DNA of 25,864 nt from a virus, in IMG/VR virus record IMGVR_UViG_3300025646_000322, positions 1-25,864 of that record. The stretch is one strand, 5' to 3'. The notes under the pieces were generated by a model. The model did no database searches. It saw only the letters and a list, made by a program, of their open reading frames with translations, and had not been told where the DNA came from. This document shows positions 15,160 to 23,511 of the stretch, piece by piece (position 1 is the first letter of the stretch; each line of letters opens with the position of its first letter). Position numbers and translations under genes: made by a program.

Positions 15160-15452
15160 GTCGTCACCACCGTCACCGACCCAACAGAACCAAGGGCCGA
15201 GGACCCACGAACGTGCGGCGTGTTTGCTAGGGCGATCTTAACAAATCCCCCCTGCTGAAACAATGCACCAGTTTCAAGGCCTACATCATCGGTCTGCAGC
15301 GCGGTCAGGACGATGAAAGTGTTTCTGCCTTCACCGGGGTTTTGCGACTGCTCCAGATAGACGGAGAATGCCCGGATGACCTCCGCGAAGTATCGTTGAT
15401 CATATGATACAGGCGGGATCGGAAAGTACGGGAGAACGAGGTTGCGGCTCAT
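15156..15452 (-). CDS. Small conserved virion protein ending GSVGSVTVVTT
   Basis: This is a 98-residue protein beginning MSRNLVLPYFPIPPVSYDQR with the helix YFAEVIRAFSVYLEQSQNPG. ATG 15452 is chosen because it overlaps the stop of the preceding gene (ATGA) and starts at the conserved-looking MSRN; the longer frame reaching 15500 would run into the neighbour. The protein resembles small virion proteins encoded after tail proteins in marine phages, function unknown. The C-terminal tag GSVGSVTVVTT is shared with the protein at 23209-23511 and resembles the repeat core of the protein at 18435-19061. Confidence 0.7.
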   Translation of the reverse strand: MSRNLVLPYFPIPPVSYDQRYFAEVIRAFSVYLEQSQNPGEGRNTFIVLTALQTDDVGLETGALFQQGGFVKIALANTPHVRGSSALGSVGSVTVVTT

Positions 15453-17362
15453 CTTCGTCCATCCGGCCTCATGTCGACCCGGGGAGACCCAAGCCGCCAT
15501 GTTGTCTCGAGCTCATCTGACCTGACCACGAGGCTCATCTGGCGACCTCTGAGACGGAAAAATAGCTGCTCGGTCCTCTGGTCCACGGGTACGGACTGCG
15601 ATTTAACAAAATCCTCAGACTGGCTGTTGAAGTATGTGCCTTCCGGAAAATTTCGCACGCGCAAAGTAAACTCCACCTTGGGTGTCAATGCGGTTGAGTT
15701 TTGAAAAACAAGGTCCGGAATCATGCGATTGATGAACATAAACTGCTGCCCGTCCCCGATGTCCATTGGACTCGATGTAATGAATGCCTCAATGGGGGAG
15801 ACAGGATTGGTCGTGCCGTCGTCAAAACCAACCTCTTGGTAGTAGAGGTAGCCATCAGAGTTCGCGGCGATGACGAAATCAAAGATCCCCCGATCAATCC
15901 ACGAAGTCCGTCCAATGGTGCCGTAGTACCAGCAGTCCTCGAGGTAGTTGTAGACGACGTATCGGTCCAGCTCGGTGCCGTCCAACGAGGGGTAAGACCA
16001 CCATACTTCGGAGTATTCCGTATTCACCCCGCAAGAAACCTTGCTCAGCTGCTGGTCGTTAAGGTTGTCGAAGATGTAAGATCGAACACTGCAGGGCAGC
16101 CGGCGAACAGCGCCCGAGTAAACGTAGAACTCGGACTGGCCCATCCAGAACACGGTGTCGTCCACGGCTACAGCCGCGTGGGGGCTGGCGATCGTGATGT
16201 TCTCCGACAACGAACTGACGCCAAAGGTGAACGGCGGCCCCAGATACTGCATTGCGTACAGGGTTGTGTCGGTGAAAACGAGAACCTGCTGGCGCGTTTT
16301 CAACGCCAAGATAATCTCAGACCCTGAGCCAAGCCGGAGATCACCCGCCGTGTTCGTAGCGGTAGCTGCCCAGTCCGTGATGCTTTCTTGGCTCGAAAAG
16401 CGGATAAGCAGCGGGTCTTGAACGCCAAGGCTTCCCTCGGCGTCGCAGCCAAAGGCGATGACATGCCGATCTCTGTCCGACACCATAATCTGCTTTGCGA
16501 CTGTCGGCGCGGTAGAGCCAGCAAGATCGGCGATATTGACGGCGCGCGTAGCAAGACCAACACTGGAATCCCAGTAGTAAATGCCGCCATCCCGAACGTT
16601 CAGGAGCAGGTCTTCACCAAAGTTGTCCTGTGACCAGAGGCGAAGCGTGTTTGAGACGATCGCGGCATTGGACGGATCACCCCACCCGGCGCGGCTCCAA
16701 GGTCCCGCGCCCCAACCAGAGCCGGTCACCACGGTATCCAGCCCGCTGTTGACTTGGTATGCGCCCACAACGGCGGCACCACCGTCATTCGAGTCTGAAG
16801 AATTGGCAAGTACAGGCGTGGGGTCCAACTGCCCATCAACCGTGATGTCGGAAATCGTGGCCACAGCCCGAGCCTCGATGTAATAGGTCGACGAGTTGGC
16901 AACTTCGATGATCTGATACTCTTGATTCAGAATGGCCGCGGTAATATTGCCGCCAAGGCTCACTGCGCCGCTGTAGGTCACGAAGTCGTTGACCACCGCA
17001 CCGTGGTTTGTGTGAGTAACCTCAATTCGTGCGGATCCGTCAGTGGCCGAAAAAGTGATATCTCCTGCCGAAGTGGTCAGCCGGATTGGCGTGATGTCGT
17101 TGAAGGCACCGCCTCGGTCGACGTAGAACTTGAGGTTGGTACCGACGCCTATGTATTGATCTCGATCCAGCGTCACCCATGGGTGCAAAGACCGGCATGT
17201 TCCGAGAAACGACTGGTTCGATCGCTTCTGCCAGCCGCCTATTTTTTGGGGAAAACCCTTCACAAACCGGACGAAGTCACAGTCATGCCAGCCGCCCTCG
17301 TTGGTGTACGAGGTGACCTCTCGGTTAATGCCGGCGCGAAACTGCAGCTTTGTCAGAGGCAT
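15449..17362 (-). CDS. Large tail / packaged-DNA-stabilisation-type structural protein
   Basis: This is a 637-residue beta-rich protein. The N-terminus (LQFRAGINREVTSYTNEGGW, residues 5-24, then FVRFVKGFPQKIGGWQK) is a strong signature of a family seen in many marine podoviruses and related to P22 gp10-like tail hub or stabilisation proteins. The middle shows alternating strands and Gly/Asp turns (LLIRFSSQESITDWAATATN, MQYLGPPFTFGVSSLSENIT), compatible with a beta-propeller. Asn/Asp-rich strands at residues 110-200 may form an inserted domain. Its position among adaptor and fibre genes supports a tail hub or tube role. The link with P22 gp10 is from memory of the family and is not proven here. 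It starts after a short gap at 17363-17364. Confidence 0.72.
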   Translation of the reverse strand: MPLTKLQFRAGINREVTSYTNEGGWHDCDFVRFVKGFPQKIGGWQKRSNQSFLGTCRSLHPWVTLDRDQYIGVGTNLKFYVDRGGAFNDITPIRLTTSAGDITFSATDGSARIEVTHTNHGAVVNDFVTYSGAVSLGGNITAAILNQEYQIIEVANSSTYYIEARAVATISDITVDGQLDPTPVLANSSDSNDGGAAVVGAYQVNSGLDTVVTGSGWGAGPWSRAGWGDPSNAAIVSNTLRLWSQDNFGEDLLLNVRDGGIYYWDSSVGLATRAVNIADLAGSTAPTVAKQIMVSDRDRHVIAFGCDAEGSLGVQDPLLIRFSSQESITDWAATATNTAGDLRLGSGSEIILALKTRQQVLVFTDTTLYAMQYLGPPFTFGVSSLSENITIASPHAAVAVDDTVFWMGQSEFYVYSGAVRRLPCSVRSYIFDNLNDQQLSKVSCGVNTEYSEVWWSYPSLDGTELDRYVVYNYLEDCWYYGTIGRTSWIDRGIFDFVIAANSDGYLYYQEVGFDDGTTNPVSPIEAFITSSPMDIGDGQQFMFINRMIPDLVFQNSTALTPKVEFTLRVRNFPEGTYFNSQSEDFVKSQSVPVDQRTEQLFFRLRGRQMSLVVRSDELETTWRLGSPRVDMRPDGRR

Positions 17363-17364
17363 GA

Positions 17365-17739
17365 TCAGCTGATCTCTTCATAGCTCACGATAACCCTGAG
17401 ATCGTTGCTGGCACTTGCTGTGGCGCCAAGCGACCGGTTCTCCTCGAGATAGATCGGGGTGTCCTTGCTGATTACCACTAGATTGGTTTCCGCGGCGACG
17501 CTTTTGCTTTGGATGATCTCGGTGGCGGTGCCGCCGATATTGTCCTCACTGTAAAAGCTCACCGTGATATCCGCCGCGTTCGTGCCGTCGACATTGGCGA
17601 CGATAAGCGTGTTCACCTTGAAGACTTTTCCAGATGCATCTGCGTTGCTCAAGACCTCGGTGGCGCTGGTCGTCGTGAGGTCGACCGTGGCAGTCTTTCC
17701 AAGGACCGAAGTCGCAGCGATGATGTTCGGGGCAGCCAT
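17365..17739 (-). CDS. Small beta-rich virion protein
   Basis: This is a 124-residue protein starting MAAPNIIAATSVLGKTATVD and ending DLRVIVSYEEIS. It is composed of alternating beta strands, with KVFKVNTLIVANVDGTNAAD, NLVVISKDTPIYLEENRSLG and a final VSYEEIS. Such proteins are common in marine phages as virion or decoration components, with no established role known to me. AAGGAG precedes ATG 17739. Translation coupling is loose here (12-nt gap to the preceding gene). Confidence 0.7.
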   Translation of the reverse strand: MAAPNIIAATSVLGKTATVDLTTTSATEVLSNADASGKVFKVNTLIVANVDGTNAADITVSFYSEDNIGGTATEIIQSKSVAAETNLVVISKDTPIYLEENRSLGATASASNDLRVIVSYEEIS

Positions 17740-17751
17740 GACGGAAACTCC

Positions 17752-18426
17752 TTAGCTAAAGATCAGGGACAGCGCGAAGGCTGTGCTGTTGCTGGCAGTG
17801 TTCGCAAACGAAAGCGTTCCAGAGCCGTTGGTGACAAGAACTTGGTCTGCCGTGCCGTCAACCGTGGGCAATGTGAAGGCGGTGACAAAGGATTGGAGGT
17901 TGGCATCGTAGGCCAAGACATCAGACCCGATTGCAACCCCCAAATTGGTGCGCGCAGTCGAGTCGTTGTCGAGATCAGACAGGTTGTTCGCCGCAAGCAG
18001 GTATGGAGCAAAGGTTGCGGTGAAGTCGGTAACCTTCGCGCCGGCCCCGGCCCCATCCGCGTAGATGATCGCGGTGTTCCCGTCGGCAATGGTCACATCC
18101 CCGCCCGAGCCCTGCGTGAAGACGGCGCTTTCGCCGCTCCCGTTCACCACGAAATAGAGCTTCTGGGCATCGTTGGGCGAGATCGTGATCGTGTTCGTCC
18201 CCGACGGCGACCCACCAAGCACCAGCACCCGGTACTGTCCCTCGGACAAAGATCCGTCGCTCGTGGTCAGCGTGTGTGTTGTCCCCGAGAGGTTGATCGT
18301 TCCGACGCCGTTCACGACGCGGTCGATGATGTCGTAGTTTACGTTGGCAGTCGTGCCCCAAGTCCCGGACTGTTCGCCGTTCGCGGGCTTCTCGATGCCA
18401 GTGTTCGCCGTGTAGGTACTGGGCAT
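17752..18426 (-). CDS. Tail-fibre-type protein
   Basis: This is a 224-residue protein with the pattern of phage tail fibre N-terminal and shaft domains: MPSTYTANTGIEKPANGEQS and GTWGTTANVNYDIIDRVVNG at the start, then a beta-rich domain (LSEGQYRVLVLGG, DAQKLYFVVNGSG). A conserved shaft follows (NNLSDLDNDSTARTNLG, then VLAYDANLQS and QVLVTNGSGTLSF). The NLSDLxDxxTARTNLG and VLAYDANL motifs are common in fibre proteins of marine and other phages. It probably attaches to the tail through its N-terminus. Its ribosome site is AGGAAGAG. It sits beside two repeat proteins likely to form the rest of the host-recognition apparatus. Confidence 0.78.
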   Translation of the reverse strand: MPSTYTANTGIEKPANGEQSGTWGTTANVNYDIIDRVVNGVGTINLSGTTHTLTTSDGSLSEGQYRVLVLGGSPSGTNTITISPNDAQKLYFVVNGSGESAVFTQGSGGDVTIADGNTAIIYADGAGAGAKVTDFTATFAPYLLAANNLSDLDNDSTARTNLGVAIGSDVLAYDANLQSFVTAFTLPTVDGTADQVLVTNGSGTLSFANTASNSTAFALSLIFS

Positions 18427-18434
18427 GGCTCTTC

Positions 18435-19061
18435 CTACGGTTTGATTTCAACCCAGATCGTGTTCACATCCGGAATGATGTTCCCGTACACTAGCACATC
18501 TCCAACGGCAGCAACAGCGGAGATACCAGTGACTTGAACAACGGCTTGACCGATAACCGTGGCGTTTCCAACTTGGCCATCGGCCGCGTTTGGCGCGACC
18601 ACCGGAATGACCGCCGTCGTGCGCTGGGTGACAACACCAACCTCACCAGTGGCCTCGACGCCTGTGGGAGATACCACCGCCGTACCAGTGACGGTGACAA
18701 CGCCGAGCTGCCCTGCTGCTGAAAGGCCGGTAACGGGAATGGATGCCGAGCCCGAGATCGTAACCGTCCCGACCTCACCAGTGGCCTCGACCCCCGTCAA
18801 GGTTACAACGGCGGCACCCGTAATCGTGACCGCGCCAACTTGCCCATCCGCCTGAAGACCAACGAGCGTGATCGAAGCGTCACCCGTGGCGGTGACAACG
18901 CCAACCTCACCCGTGGCCTCGACCCCCGTTACTTGGACCTCGGCACTCGCTGCAACGGTGACAGAACCCACCTGACCGGTGGCTTGAACCCCGGTCACCC
19001 AAATCGTGCCCTCGGGAAGGGCTGCTAGTGGGGATGCTGCGATGGGGCCGAAACCGAGCAT
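18435..19061 (-). CDS. 22-residue-repeat beta protein of the tail-fibre region
   Basis: This is a 208-residue protein. After MLGFGPIAASPLAALPEG come eight repeats of about 22 residues with the core TGVEATGEVGVVTATG (residues 19-196) and a short C-terminus (NTIWVEIKP). Even-numbered units read TGVEATGEVG and odd-numbered ones read GLQADGQVG or GLSAAGQLG, so the true period may be 44. The pattern of hydrophobic residues alternating with Gly and Ala suggests a beta-solenoid or stacked strands. GAGGT precedes ATG 19061. It lies between a fibre protein and a tail-assembly chaperone, so a fibre or spike component is likely. Confidence 0.72.
   Translation of the reverse strand: MLGFGPIAASPLAALPEGTIWVTGVQATGQVGSVTVAASAEVQVTGVEATGEVGVVTATGDASITLVGLQADGQVGAVTITGAAVVTLTGVEATGEVGTVTISGSASIPVTGLSAAGQLGVVTVTGTAVVSPTGVEATGEVGVVTQRTTAVIPVVAPNAADGQVGNATVIGQAVVQVTGISAVAAVGDVLVYGNIIPDVNTIWVEIKP
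18474..19007 (-). repeat. Eight 22-residue repeat units within the tail-fibre-region protein
   Basis: Eight units, each about 66 bp, code for variants of TGVEATGEVGVVTATG; one has an extra residue. Copies differ more at DNA level than those of the 51-residue repeat protein, suggesting an older expansion. Confidence 0.8.
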
Positions 19062-19069
19062 GGCTTACC

Positions 19070-19507
19070 TCAATGTTTGGCGGGCCACGTCACGGAATAC
19101 GGGAAGCCCTCTTGTGCAGTAATATCACGAAGCGCCTGACGATACACCTCCCACTCCATAGGGATGTTCGTGCCGCGCTCGGTGTGCATGATGACGATCC
19201 AATCTGTCTCAGAGAGCAGCCGATCTCGATGCGCGCGAACATTAACAGATGCCGTTTCGATAGGCAGTTCAAGAACTCGCCACACCTGCGTCCACGTCCT
19301 GTCAATGTTCTGCACAGATTGAGAGACGCGATGCGTCTTGCTATCCACCGCAGGAGCAGGCACCGCCTGCACGGGATAAACGTCATACGCCGCTAGAACA
19401 CTGTCAGGCACCTGCTTCGGGAAGCTGGTGTGCGGATTGTCACGGCGCAGTTCGCCGAGCGTGTAGGGATATTTGCTCGGCTGGCCGTTTGTTACTTTGA
19501 CGAACAT
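19070..19507 (-). CDS. Phage tail assembly chaperone-like protein
   Basis: This 145-residue protein ends with the pattern of the Phage_tail_APC family: RAHRDRLLSETDWIVIMHTE (residues about 90-109), EWEVYRQALRDITAQEGFP and YSVTWPAKH. The family is thought to act as fibre assembly chaperones that help trimeric fibres fold. The N-terminal half (KVTNGQPSKYPYTLGELRRD) resembles other fibre-linked proteins. AAGGAG precedes ATG 19507. It directly follows the 51-residue-repeat protein and precedes the 22-residue-repeat protein, the usual place for a fibre chaperone. Domain recognition is good; the client protein is inferred. Confidence 0.8.
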   Translation of the reverse strand: MFVKVTNGQPSKYPYTLGELRRDNPHTSFPKQVPDSVLAAYDVYPVQAVPAPAVDSKTHRVSQSVQNIDRTWTQVWRVLELPIETASVNVRAHRDRLLSETDWIVIMHTERGTNIPMEWEVYRQALRDITAQEGFPYSVTWPAKH

Positions 19508-19522
19508 TTCCGTCTCCTTTGG

Positions 19523-21130
19523 TTAGAGGTCATAGGAAAAAACAGCGTCTCCAACGCTGTCAACGATATACATCTTCGTGCCATCGTCTTTGAAGAATAA
19601 GTCTCTCGGGAGTGTCGCTTGCGCCGCCACGCTAAAGTTCTGCACATAAGAGGCCGTGCTGATGTCCCATGCAGACGATAGGCTGTATTCATTCACAGCG
19701 TCTGCATTGTTGCCGACGATATACATCTTCGTGCCATCGTCTTTGAAGAAGACTCCTGTCGGGTTTGTCTCTTGCGCCGCCACGCTAAAGTTCTGCACAT
19801 AAGAGGCCGTGCTAACGTCCCATGCAGACGATAGGCTATATTCGTTCACATCGACTCCAGTGCTGCCGACGATATACATCTTCGTGCCGTCGGGTTTGAA
19901 GAAGACGCCACCCGGGTTTGTCTCTTGCGCCGCCACGCTAAAGTTCTGCACATAAGAGGCCGTGCTGATGTCCCATGCAGACGATAGGCTGTATTCATTC
20001 ACATCGTCGCCGCTTTGGCCGGTGATATACATCTTCGTGCCGTCGGATTTGAAGAAGACGCCTTGCGGGTTTAGCTCTTGCGCCGCCACGCTAAAGTTCT
20101 GCACATAAGAGGCCGTGCTAACGTCCCATGCAGACGATAGGCTGTATTCATACACAGCGTCGCCGGTTTGGCCAACGATATACATCTTCGTGCCATCGTC
20201 TTTGAAGAATAAGTCATTCGGGGCTGTCTCTTCCGTCTCCACGCTGAAATAGTCAGTGGCCGGATATGTGAACGACGCCGTGCTGATGTCCCATGCAGAC
20301 GATAGGCTGTATTCGAAAACAGCGTCCGATTTAGAGCCGCCGACGATATACATCTTCGTGCCATCGGATTTGAAGAAGACGCCACCCGGGCCTGTCTCTT
20401 GCGCCGCCACGCTAAAGTTCTGCACATAAGAGGCCGTGCTAACGTCCCATGCAGACGATAGGCTGTATTCATTCACATCGACTCCAGAGCTGCCGACGAT
20501 ATACATCTTCGTGCCATCGTCTTTGAAGAAGACGCCTGTCGGGGTTGTCTCTTCCGTCGCCACGCTAAAGTTCTGCACATAAGAGGCCGTGCTAACGTCC
20601 CATGCAGACGATAGGCTATATTCATTCACATCGTCTCCAGAGCTGCCGACGATATACATCTTCGTGCCGTCGGATTTGAAGAAGACGCCTTGCGGGACTG
20701 ACTCTTGCGCCCCTATGCTAAAGTTCTGCACATAAGAGGCTGTGCTGATGTCCCATGCAGACGATAGGCTGTATTCATTCACATCGTCGCCGCTTTGGCC
20801 GGTGATATACATCTTCGTGCCGTCGGATTTGAAGAAGACGCCATTCGGGGCTGTCTCTTGCGCCCCTATGCTAAAGTTCTGCACATAAGAGGCCGTGCTA
20901 ACGTCCCATGCAGACGATAGGCTGTATTCATTCACATCTTGGCCGGTTCGGCCAACGATATACATCTTCGTGCCGTCGGGTTTGAAGAAGACGTCTGCCG
21001 GGGATGTATCTTGCGCGGCAACATAAAACCAATTTATCGGCGACCCATTATACGCCGCATTAGCCAAATCCCAGCCGCCAGTCGGCACACCACCAGCCGC
21101 CGCTTGTTGCATCAGCCTCGCAATGCTCAT
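19523..21130 (-). CDS. 51-residue-repeat, propeller-like protein (probable receptor-binding fibre)
   Basis: This 535-residue protein is made of a 43-residue N-terminus and nine full plus one partial repeat of 51 residues (one has 56). The core of each unit is [14 protein letters not shown], then [12 protein letters not shown] and [16 protein letters not shown]. The spacing and Asp-Gly-Thr turns fit a beta-propeller blade. Variation is concentrated at two places per unit: the residue after FFK (Asp, Ser or Pro) and the loop after YIVG. ATG 21130 is used because it overlaps the preceding stop (ATGA); a frame reaching 21163 would overlap that gene. A chaperone-type gene follows. A host-binding fibre tip is the best guess; no enzymatic motif is present. 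Confidence 0.72.
   Translation of the reverse strand: MSIARLMQQAAAGGVPTGGWDLANAAYNGSPINWFYVAAQDTSPADVFFKPDGTKMYIVGRTGQDVNEYSLSSAWDVSTASYVQNFSIGAQETAPNGVFFKSDGTKMYITGQSGDDVNEYSLSSAWDISTASYVQNFSIGAQESVPQGVFFKSDGTKMYIVGSSGDDVNEYSLSSAWDVSTASYVQNFSVATEETTPTGVFFKDDGTKMYIVGSSGVDVNEYSLSSAWDVSTASYVQNFSVAAQETGPGGVFFKSDGTKMYIVGGSKSDAVFEYSLSSAWDISTASFTYPATDYFSVETEETAPNDLFFKDDGTKMYIVGQTGDAVYEYSLSSAWDVSTASYVQNFSVAAQELNPQGVFFKSDGTKMYITGQSGDDVNEYSLSSAWDISTASYVQNFSVAAQETNPGGVFFKPDGTKMYIVGSTGVDVNEYSLSSAWDVSTASYVQNFSVAAQETNPTGVFFKDDGTKMYIVGNNADAVNEYSLSSAWDISTASYVQNFSVAAQATLPRDLFFKDDGTKMYIVDSVGDAVFSYDL
19526..21001 (-). repeat. Near-identical tandem 153-bp repeats (9.5 copies)
   Basis: The array codes for the 51-residue units. 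Long stretches are identical between units; for example 19962-20062 and 20742-20842 match over 101 bp at an offset of 780 bp (five units plus one 15-bp insertion). Copies at the left edge and the one with the 5-residue insertion diverge most. Such identity implies recent duplication or conversion between units. Confidence 0.93.
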
Positions 21131-21810
21131 GACAGGTCTTGCCCCGCAGTGAAGCCATACCAAATCGTGCCGCCGTCATGCGTGAAGAACACGAACACAT
21201 CGACATCGCCGGAACCAGTCGAGAGTGTCGGTGCAGTGGCAGCGGCCCAATCAACCGAGGCAGGCCAAGTGATCGTGCGAGCCGTGCTGTCCTGCGTTAC
21301 CTTGAGCGTGAAGCCGTAGGCGGTTCCCGAAGCTGGCGGATTGGAGAATGTCGTGCTGGTCACATCCTCCGACAGGCTTAGAGAGAAAACATTCCCTGCT
21401 TCACAGTCTATGGTTAAAGCCCCAGAAGAAGAAGCGACAGAAACAAACGTTTCATTGTAGGACTTCGCTTGGAACTCTTCAGGAGCAGAAAAATCCCCTG
21501 AATCATTAACCTCGAGGAAGTGTGCCGCAGTAGCTGTAATGAACACCGAGGCCGAGCCTGCGAGATTAAGCGGGGAACCGGAGTTTGAACTCTCCGTGGC
21601 ACTACGAGTAAGTGTGGTCCCGCTGGCAGTGTAGGTGCCGGTGCCAATCTCCCAAGAAGAGCCCTCTTCAATCGTGTACCGGACAACCTCACCATCCAGA
21701 ACCCCGGCGTCCGCGAAGGATTGGTAGCCTGCTTCAGCCGACCCAAGGGTGATCGTCCCCGTGCCGGTAGTGGCCGTGGTCATGCGGGCGCGGTTGACGA
21801 GCGTCACCAT
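21127..21810 (-). CDS. Beta-rich virion / fibre-type protein
   Basis: This is a 227-residue protein rich in Ser, Thr and Gly. It starts [20 protein letters not shown], continues [20 protein letters not shown] with a Ser/Asn-rich linker, and ends [20 protein letters not shown]. This arrangement (short N-terminal strand region, central TxSGTTLTR, C-terminal TWPASVDWA) is common among phage tail or fibre proteins, and I recall similar ones near fibre genes in marine phages. GGAG lies 8 nt before ATG 21810. It precedes and overlaps the repeat protein, so it may be its base or attachment partner. Specific role is not shown. Confidence 0.68.
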   Translation of the reverse strand: MVTLVNRARMTTATTGTGTITLGSAEAGYQSFADAGVLDGEVVRYTIEEGSSWEIGTGTYTASGTTLTRSATESSNSGSPLNLAGSASVFITATAAHFLEVNDSGDFSAPEEFQAKSYNETFVSVASSSGALTIDCEAGNVFSLSLSEDVTSTTFSNPPASGTAYGFTLKVTQDSTARTITWPASVDWAAATAPTLSTGSGDVDVFVFFTHDGGTIWYGFTAGQDLS

Positions 21811-21832
21811 CTCGGGGCTCCTATCTCAGACG

Positions 21833-22270
21833 TCAGGCAATGCGGATGATCGCGTTCGACGCATCCGCAGTCGGGAAGACGATCTGGAAGTCGCCTGACG
21901 ACGAGCTCTTATCCGAACCAAAGTCAAGAACAACCACTGCCGGGTCACCCGCCGCCGTGTCGTTGTAGATCAGCGCGCCGCGAGCCGTGATCGTTGCCGA
22001 CGTAAACGTGATGTCCGAGAAATCGGTGAACGCCGTCGTGCCGCTCGTCGTCGGGGTCACATTGGTCAACGTGCCGCCGCCAGCCGAGTAGGTGCCAGAG
22101 TTGCCGACCTCGTTGCTCGAAGTGTAGGCCGTCGTCGCAGCCGTAAACGAAGCCGAGTTCGTGTACAGCGCCAGCTTGAACGCATCGCCCGTGCTGGCGG
22201 TAAAGTTGTGTACGCCTTGCAGGAGCTCCTGCTTGAACGAGGTACACATAAAGTTGCCCGTGAAAGCCAT
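21833..22270 (-). CDS. Conserved beta-rich virion protein
   Basis: This is a 145-residue protein beginning MAFTGNFMCTSFKQELLQGV, then HNFTASTGDAFKLALYTNSA and a run of Thr/Gly/Ser strands with FSDITFTSATITARGALIYN, ending VFPTADASNAIIRIA. I recognise this as a recurrent virion protein of marine phages of unassigned function. The start at 22270 is preferred over a longer frame beginning at 22315 because AGGAG lies 8 nt before it, the previous stop is 1 nt away, and MAFTGxF is the conserved start. Confidence 0.75.
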   Translation of the reverse strand: MAFTGNFMCTSFKQELLQGVHNFTASTGDAFKLALYTNSASFTAATTAYTSSNEVGNSGTYSAGGGTLTNVTPTTSGTTAFTDFSDITFTSATITARGALIYNDTAAGDPAVVVLDFGSDKSSSSGDFQIVFPTADASNAIIRIA

Positions 22271-22271
22271 T

Positions 22272-22565
22272 TCAGAGTCTCCTGACCAGTTCTGCGAGCT
22301 TCGGTTCACCCGCATCCATTAACGTATTGTACACGGTTGTGCGGTCACTTTGAACCGCTTGTTTCAGGTACAATTCTATCAGCTTCTCGATCCGAGCGCG
22401 ATACGCCAAAGCCTGATCTCGAATAGCCGGCGGGGCTGTGTCCGAAACAGCCACAATCTTGTCCGCGCACTGCTGAGCCAGCTCTTCGGCCGTAAAGCCG
22501 CGGCGATCAGTCGTGCGAACCCCGACCTTGAAATCGGAACTTAATTCCATTGCTGCAGTAATCAT
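22272..22565 (-). CDS. Small conserved helical phage protein
   Basis: This is a 97-residue protein, mainly helical: RRGFTAEELAQQCADKIVAV (residues 21-40), PPAIRDQALAYRARIEKLIE and QAVQSDRTTVYNTLMDAGEP. It closely resembles a small protein found next to adaptor genes in many marine phages, with no known biochemical role. The start overlaps the preceding adaptor-like gene (ATGA). Helical content and gene position suggest a head-tail or assembly accessory role. Confidence 0.75.
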   Translation of the reverse strand: MITAAMELSSDFKVGVRTTDRRGFTAEELAQQCADKIVAVSDTAPPAIRDQALAYRARIEKLIELYLKQAVQSDRTTVYNTLMDAGEPKLAELVRRL

Positions 22566-23212
22566 TGTTTTGCCCTCATGACCAGACCCGTGCGGTATTC
22601 ATCCGTTGTTTCCTTGGCCTCGCCCAGCTGCTTAAGGCCGATCAGGCTCTCTTGAAAGCGAGCGGTGTAATACTGCATCATGTCTTGCTCACCCTTCATA
22701 AAGGTGTAGGCTTCCATGAGGCAACCATAAAGCAGCGTCAATTCCGCGTTGGTACTGAGCCACGAAGTCTGATCTTCTGCCAGCTCTGTGATGCTCTGCG
22801 GGCGGTACATGTAGTGCAGCTCAACCGGGAAACTCGACGCCGGCGTGGGCGCTAGAATAAAGTAACCCACATCGAACTGTGCGTAATACTTCGGATCGCC
22901 GGTCACGTCGGGATCCGGTGTGTACTCCTGCAGGAAAGTCACATCCTTAAAATCCATGAACACCTTCTCGCCGTCGGCGTTCGTGTAACTCAGGGAGAAC
23001 GGAGCGAGGAAGTCGGACGGAGCAGCCAAGTACTTGTTGTTGGCCGAAGCATTCGCTGTCGCGTTCTTGCGAAACAGCGACAGCTGCACCTGCTTGAGAA
23101 TACGCTCCTCCGCCATGCGGATGAACAGCGGTAAGTTTGCCACGAAAGTCGATTCCGTGTTTTCGGTGTAGTCTTGAATCGCCTGTTTCAGTTGCCCGTA
23201 TGTAAAGCTCAT
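22562..23212 (-). CDS. Head-tail adaptor-like protein (SU10 adaptor type)
   Basis: This 216-residue protein starts MSFTYGQLKQAIQDYTENTE, with a helical N-terminus (FVANLPLFIRMAEERILKQV), a central beta region (YLAAPSDFLAPFSLSYTNAD; YFILAPTPASSFPVELHYMY) and helical C-terminus (YGCLMEAYTFMKGEQDMMQY). The pattern fits the adaptor proteins of short-tailed phages such as SU10, which ring the portal and link the head to the tail. ATG 23212 overlaps the preceding stop (ATGA). Together with the gene at 23511 it suggests a short-tail connector. Family identification is from memory of the sequence style. Confidence 0.72.
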   Translation of the reverse strand: MSFTYGQLKQAIQDYTENTESTFVANLPLFIRMAEERILKQVQLSLFRKNATANASANNKYLAAPSDFLAPFSLSYTNADGEKVFMDFKDVTFLQEYTPDPDVTGDPKYYAQFDVGYFILAPTPASSFPVELHYMYRPQSITELAEDQTSWLSTNAELTLLYGCLMEAYTFMKGEQDMMQYYTARFQESLIGLKQLGEAKETTDEYRTGLVMRAKQ

Positions 23213-23511
23213 GTCGTCACCACCGTAACCTGCCCTACACTACCTACCATGCGAGGCCGCACAAGGCTAGGATCCTCTATTGTCGGCACTCCGACGTAGA
23301 TCTGCAGAGCCTCGGGCTGGTCGGGGCGCGGGTTGCGTAGCGCCTGTGGGTCTGGGCCGACCTTTGGCGGGTAGAGCTGGGGATGCTTCGGTTCGTACTC
23401 GTCCGGGCCGACAAGCGCACCTGTCCACTCCTTCTTCATGTCGCGAAGACGGTAGCGGAACCCGGAGCGGTCCGAAATGCCGTAGGCGTTTTTGTCCGAC
23501 GCGAAAGCCAT
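23209..23511 (-). CDS. Small conserved virion protein ending GSVGQVTVVTT
   Basis: This is a 100-residue protein with the N-terminal signature MAFASDKNAYGISDRSGFRY and KKEWTGALVGPDEYEPKHPQ, then a Pro-rich linker (PPKVGPDPQALRNPRPDQPE). It is seen in marine phages between adaptor genes; function unknown. The start overlaps the preceding stop (TAATG). Its last 11 residues GSVGQVTVVTT match those of the protein at 15156-15452 except for one residue. Confidence 0.72.
   Translation of the reverse strand: MAFASDKNAYGISDRSGFRYRLRDMKKEWTGALVGPDEYEPKHPQLYPPKVGPDPQALRNPRPDQPEALQIYVGVPTIEDPSLVRPRMVGSVGQVTVVTT

Noticed and set aside
19526-21001. Diversity-generating retroelement
   Set aside because: No reverse transcriptase and no template/variable repeat pair is seen; variation among the repeats is of ordinary tandem-repeat type.
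19526-21001. CRISPR-like array
   Set aside because: Units are 153 bp, coding and in frame, without short direct repeats separated by unique spacers.
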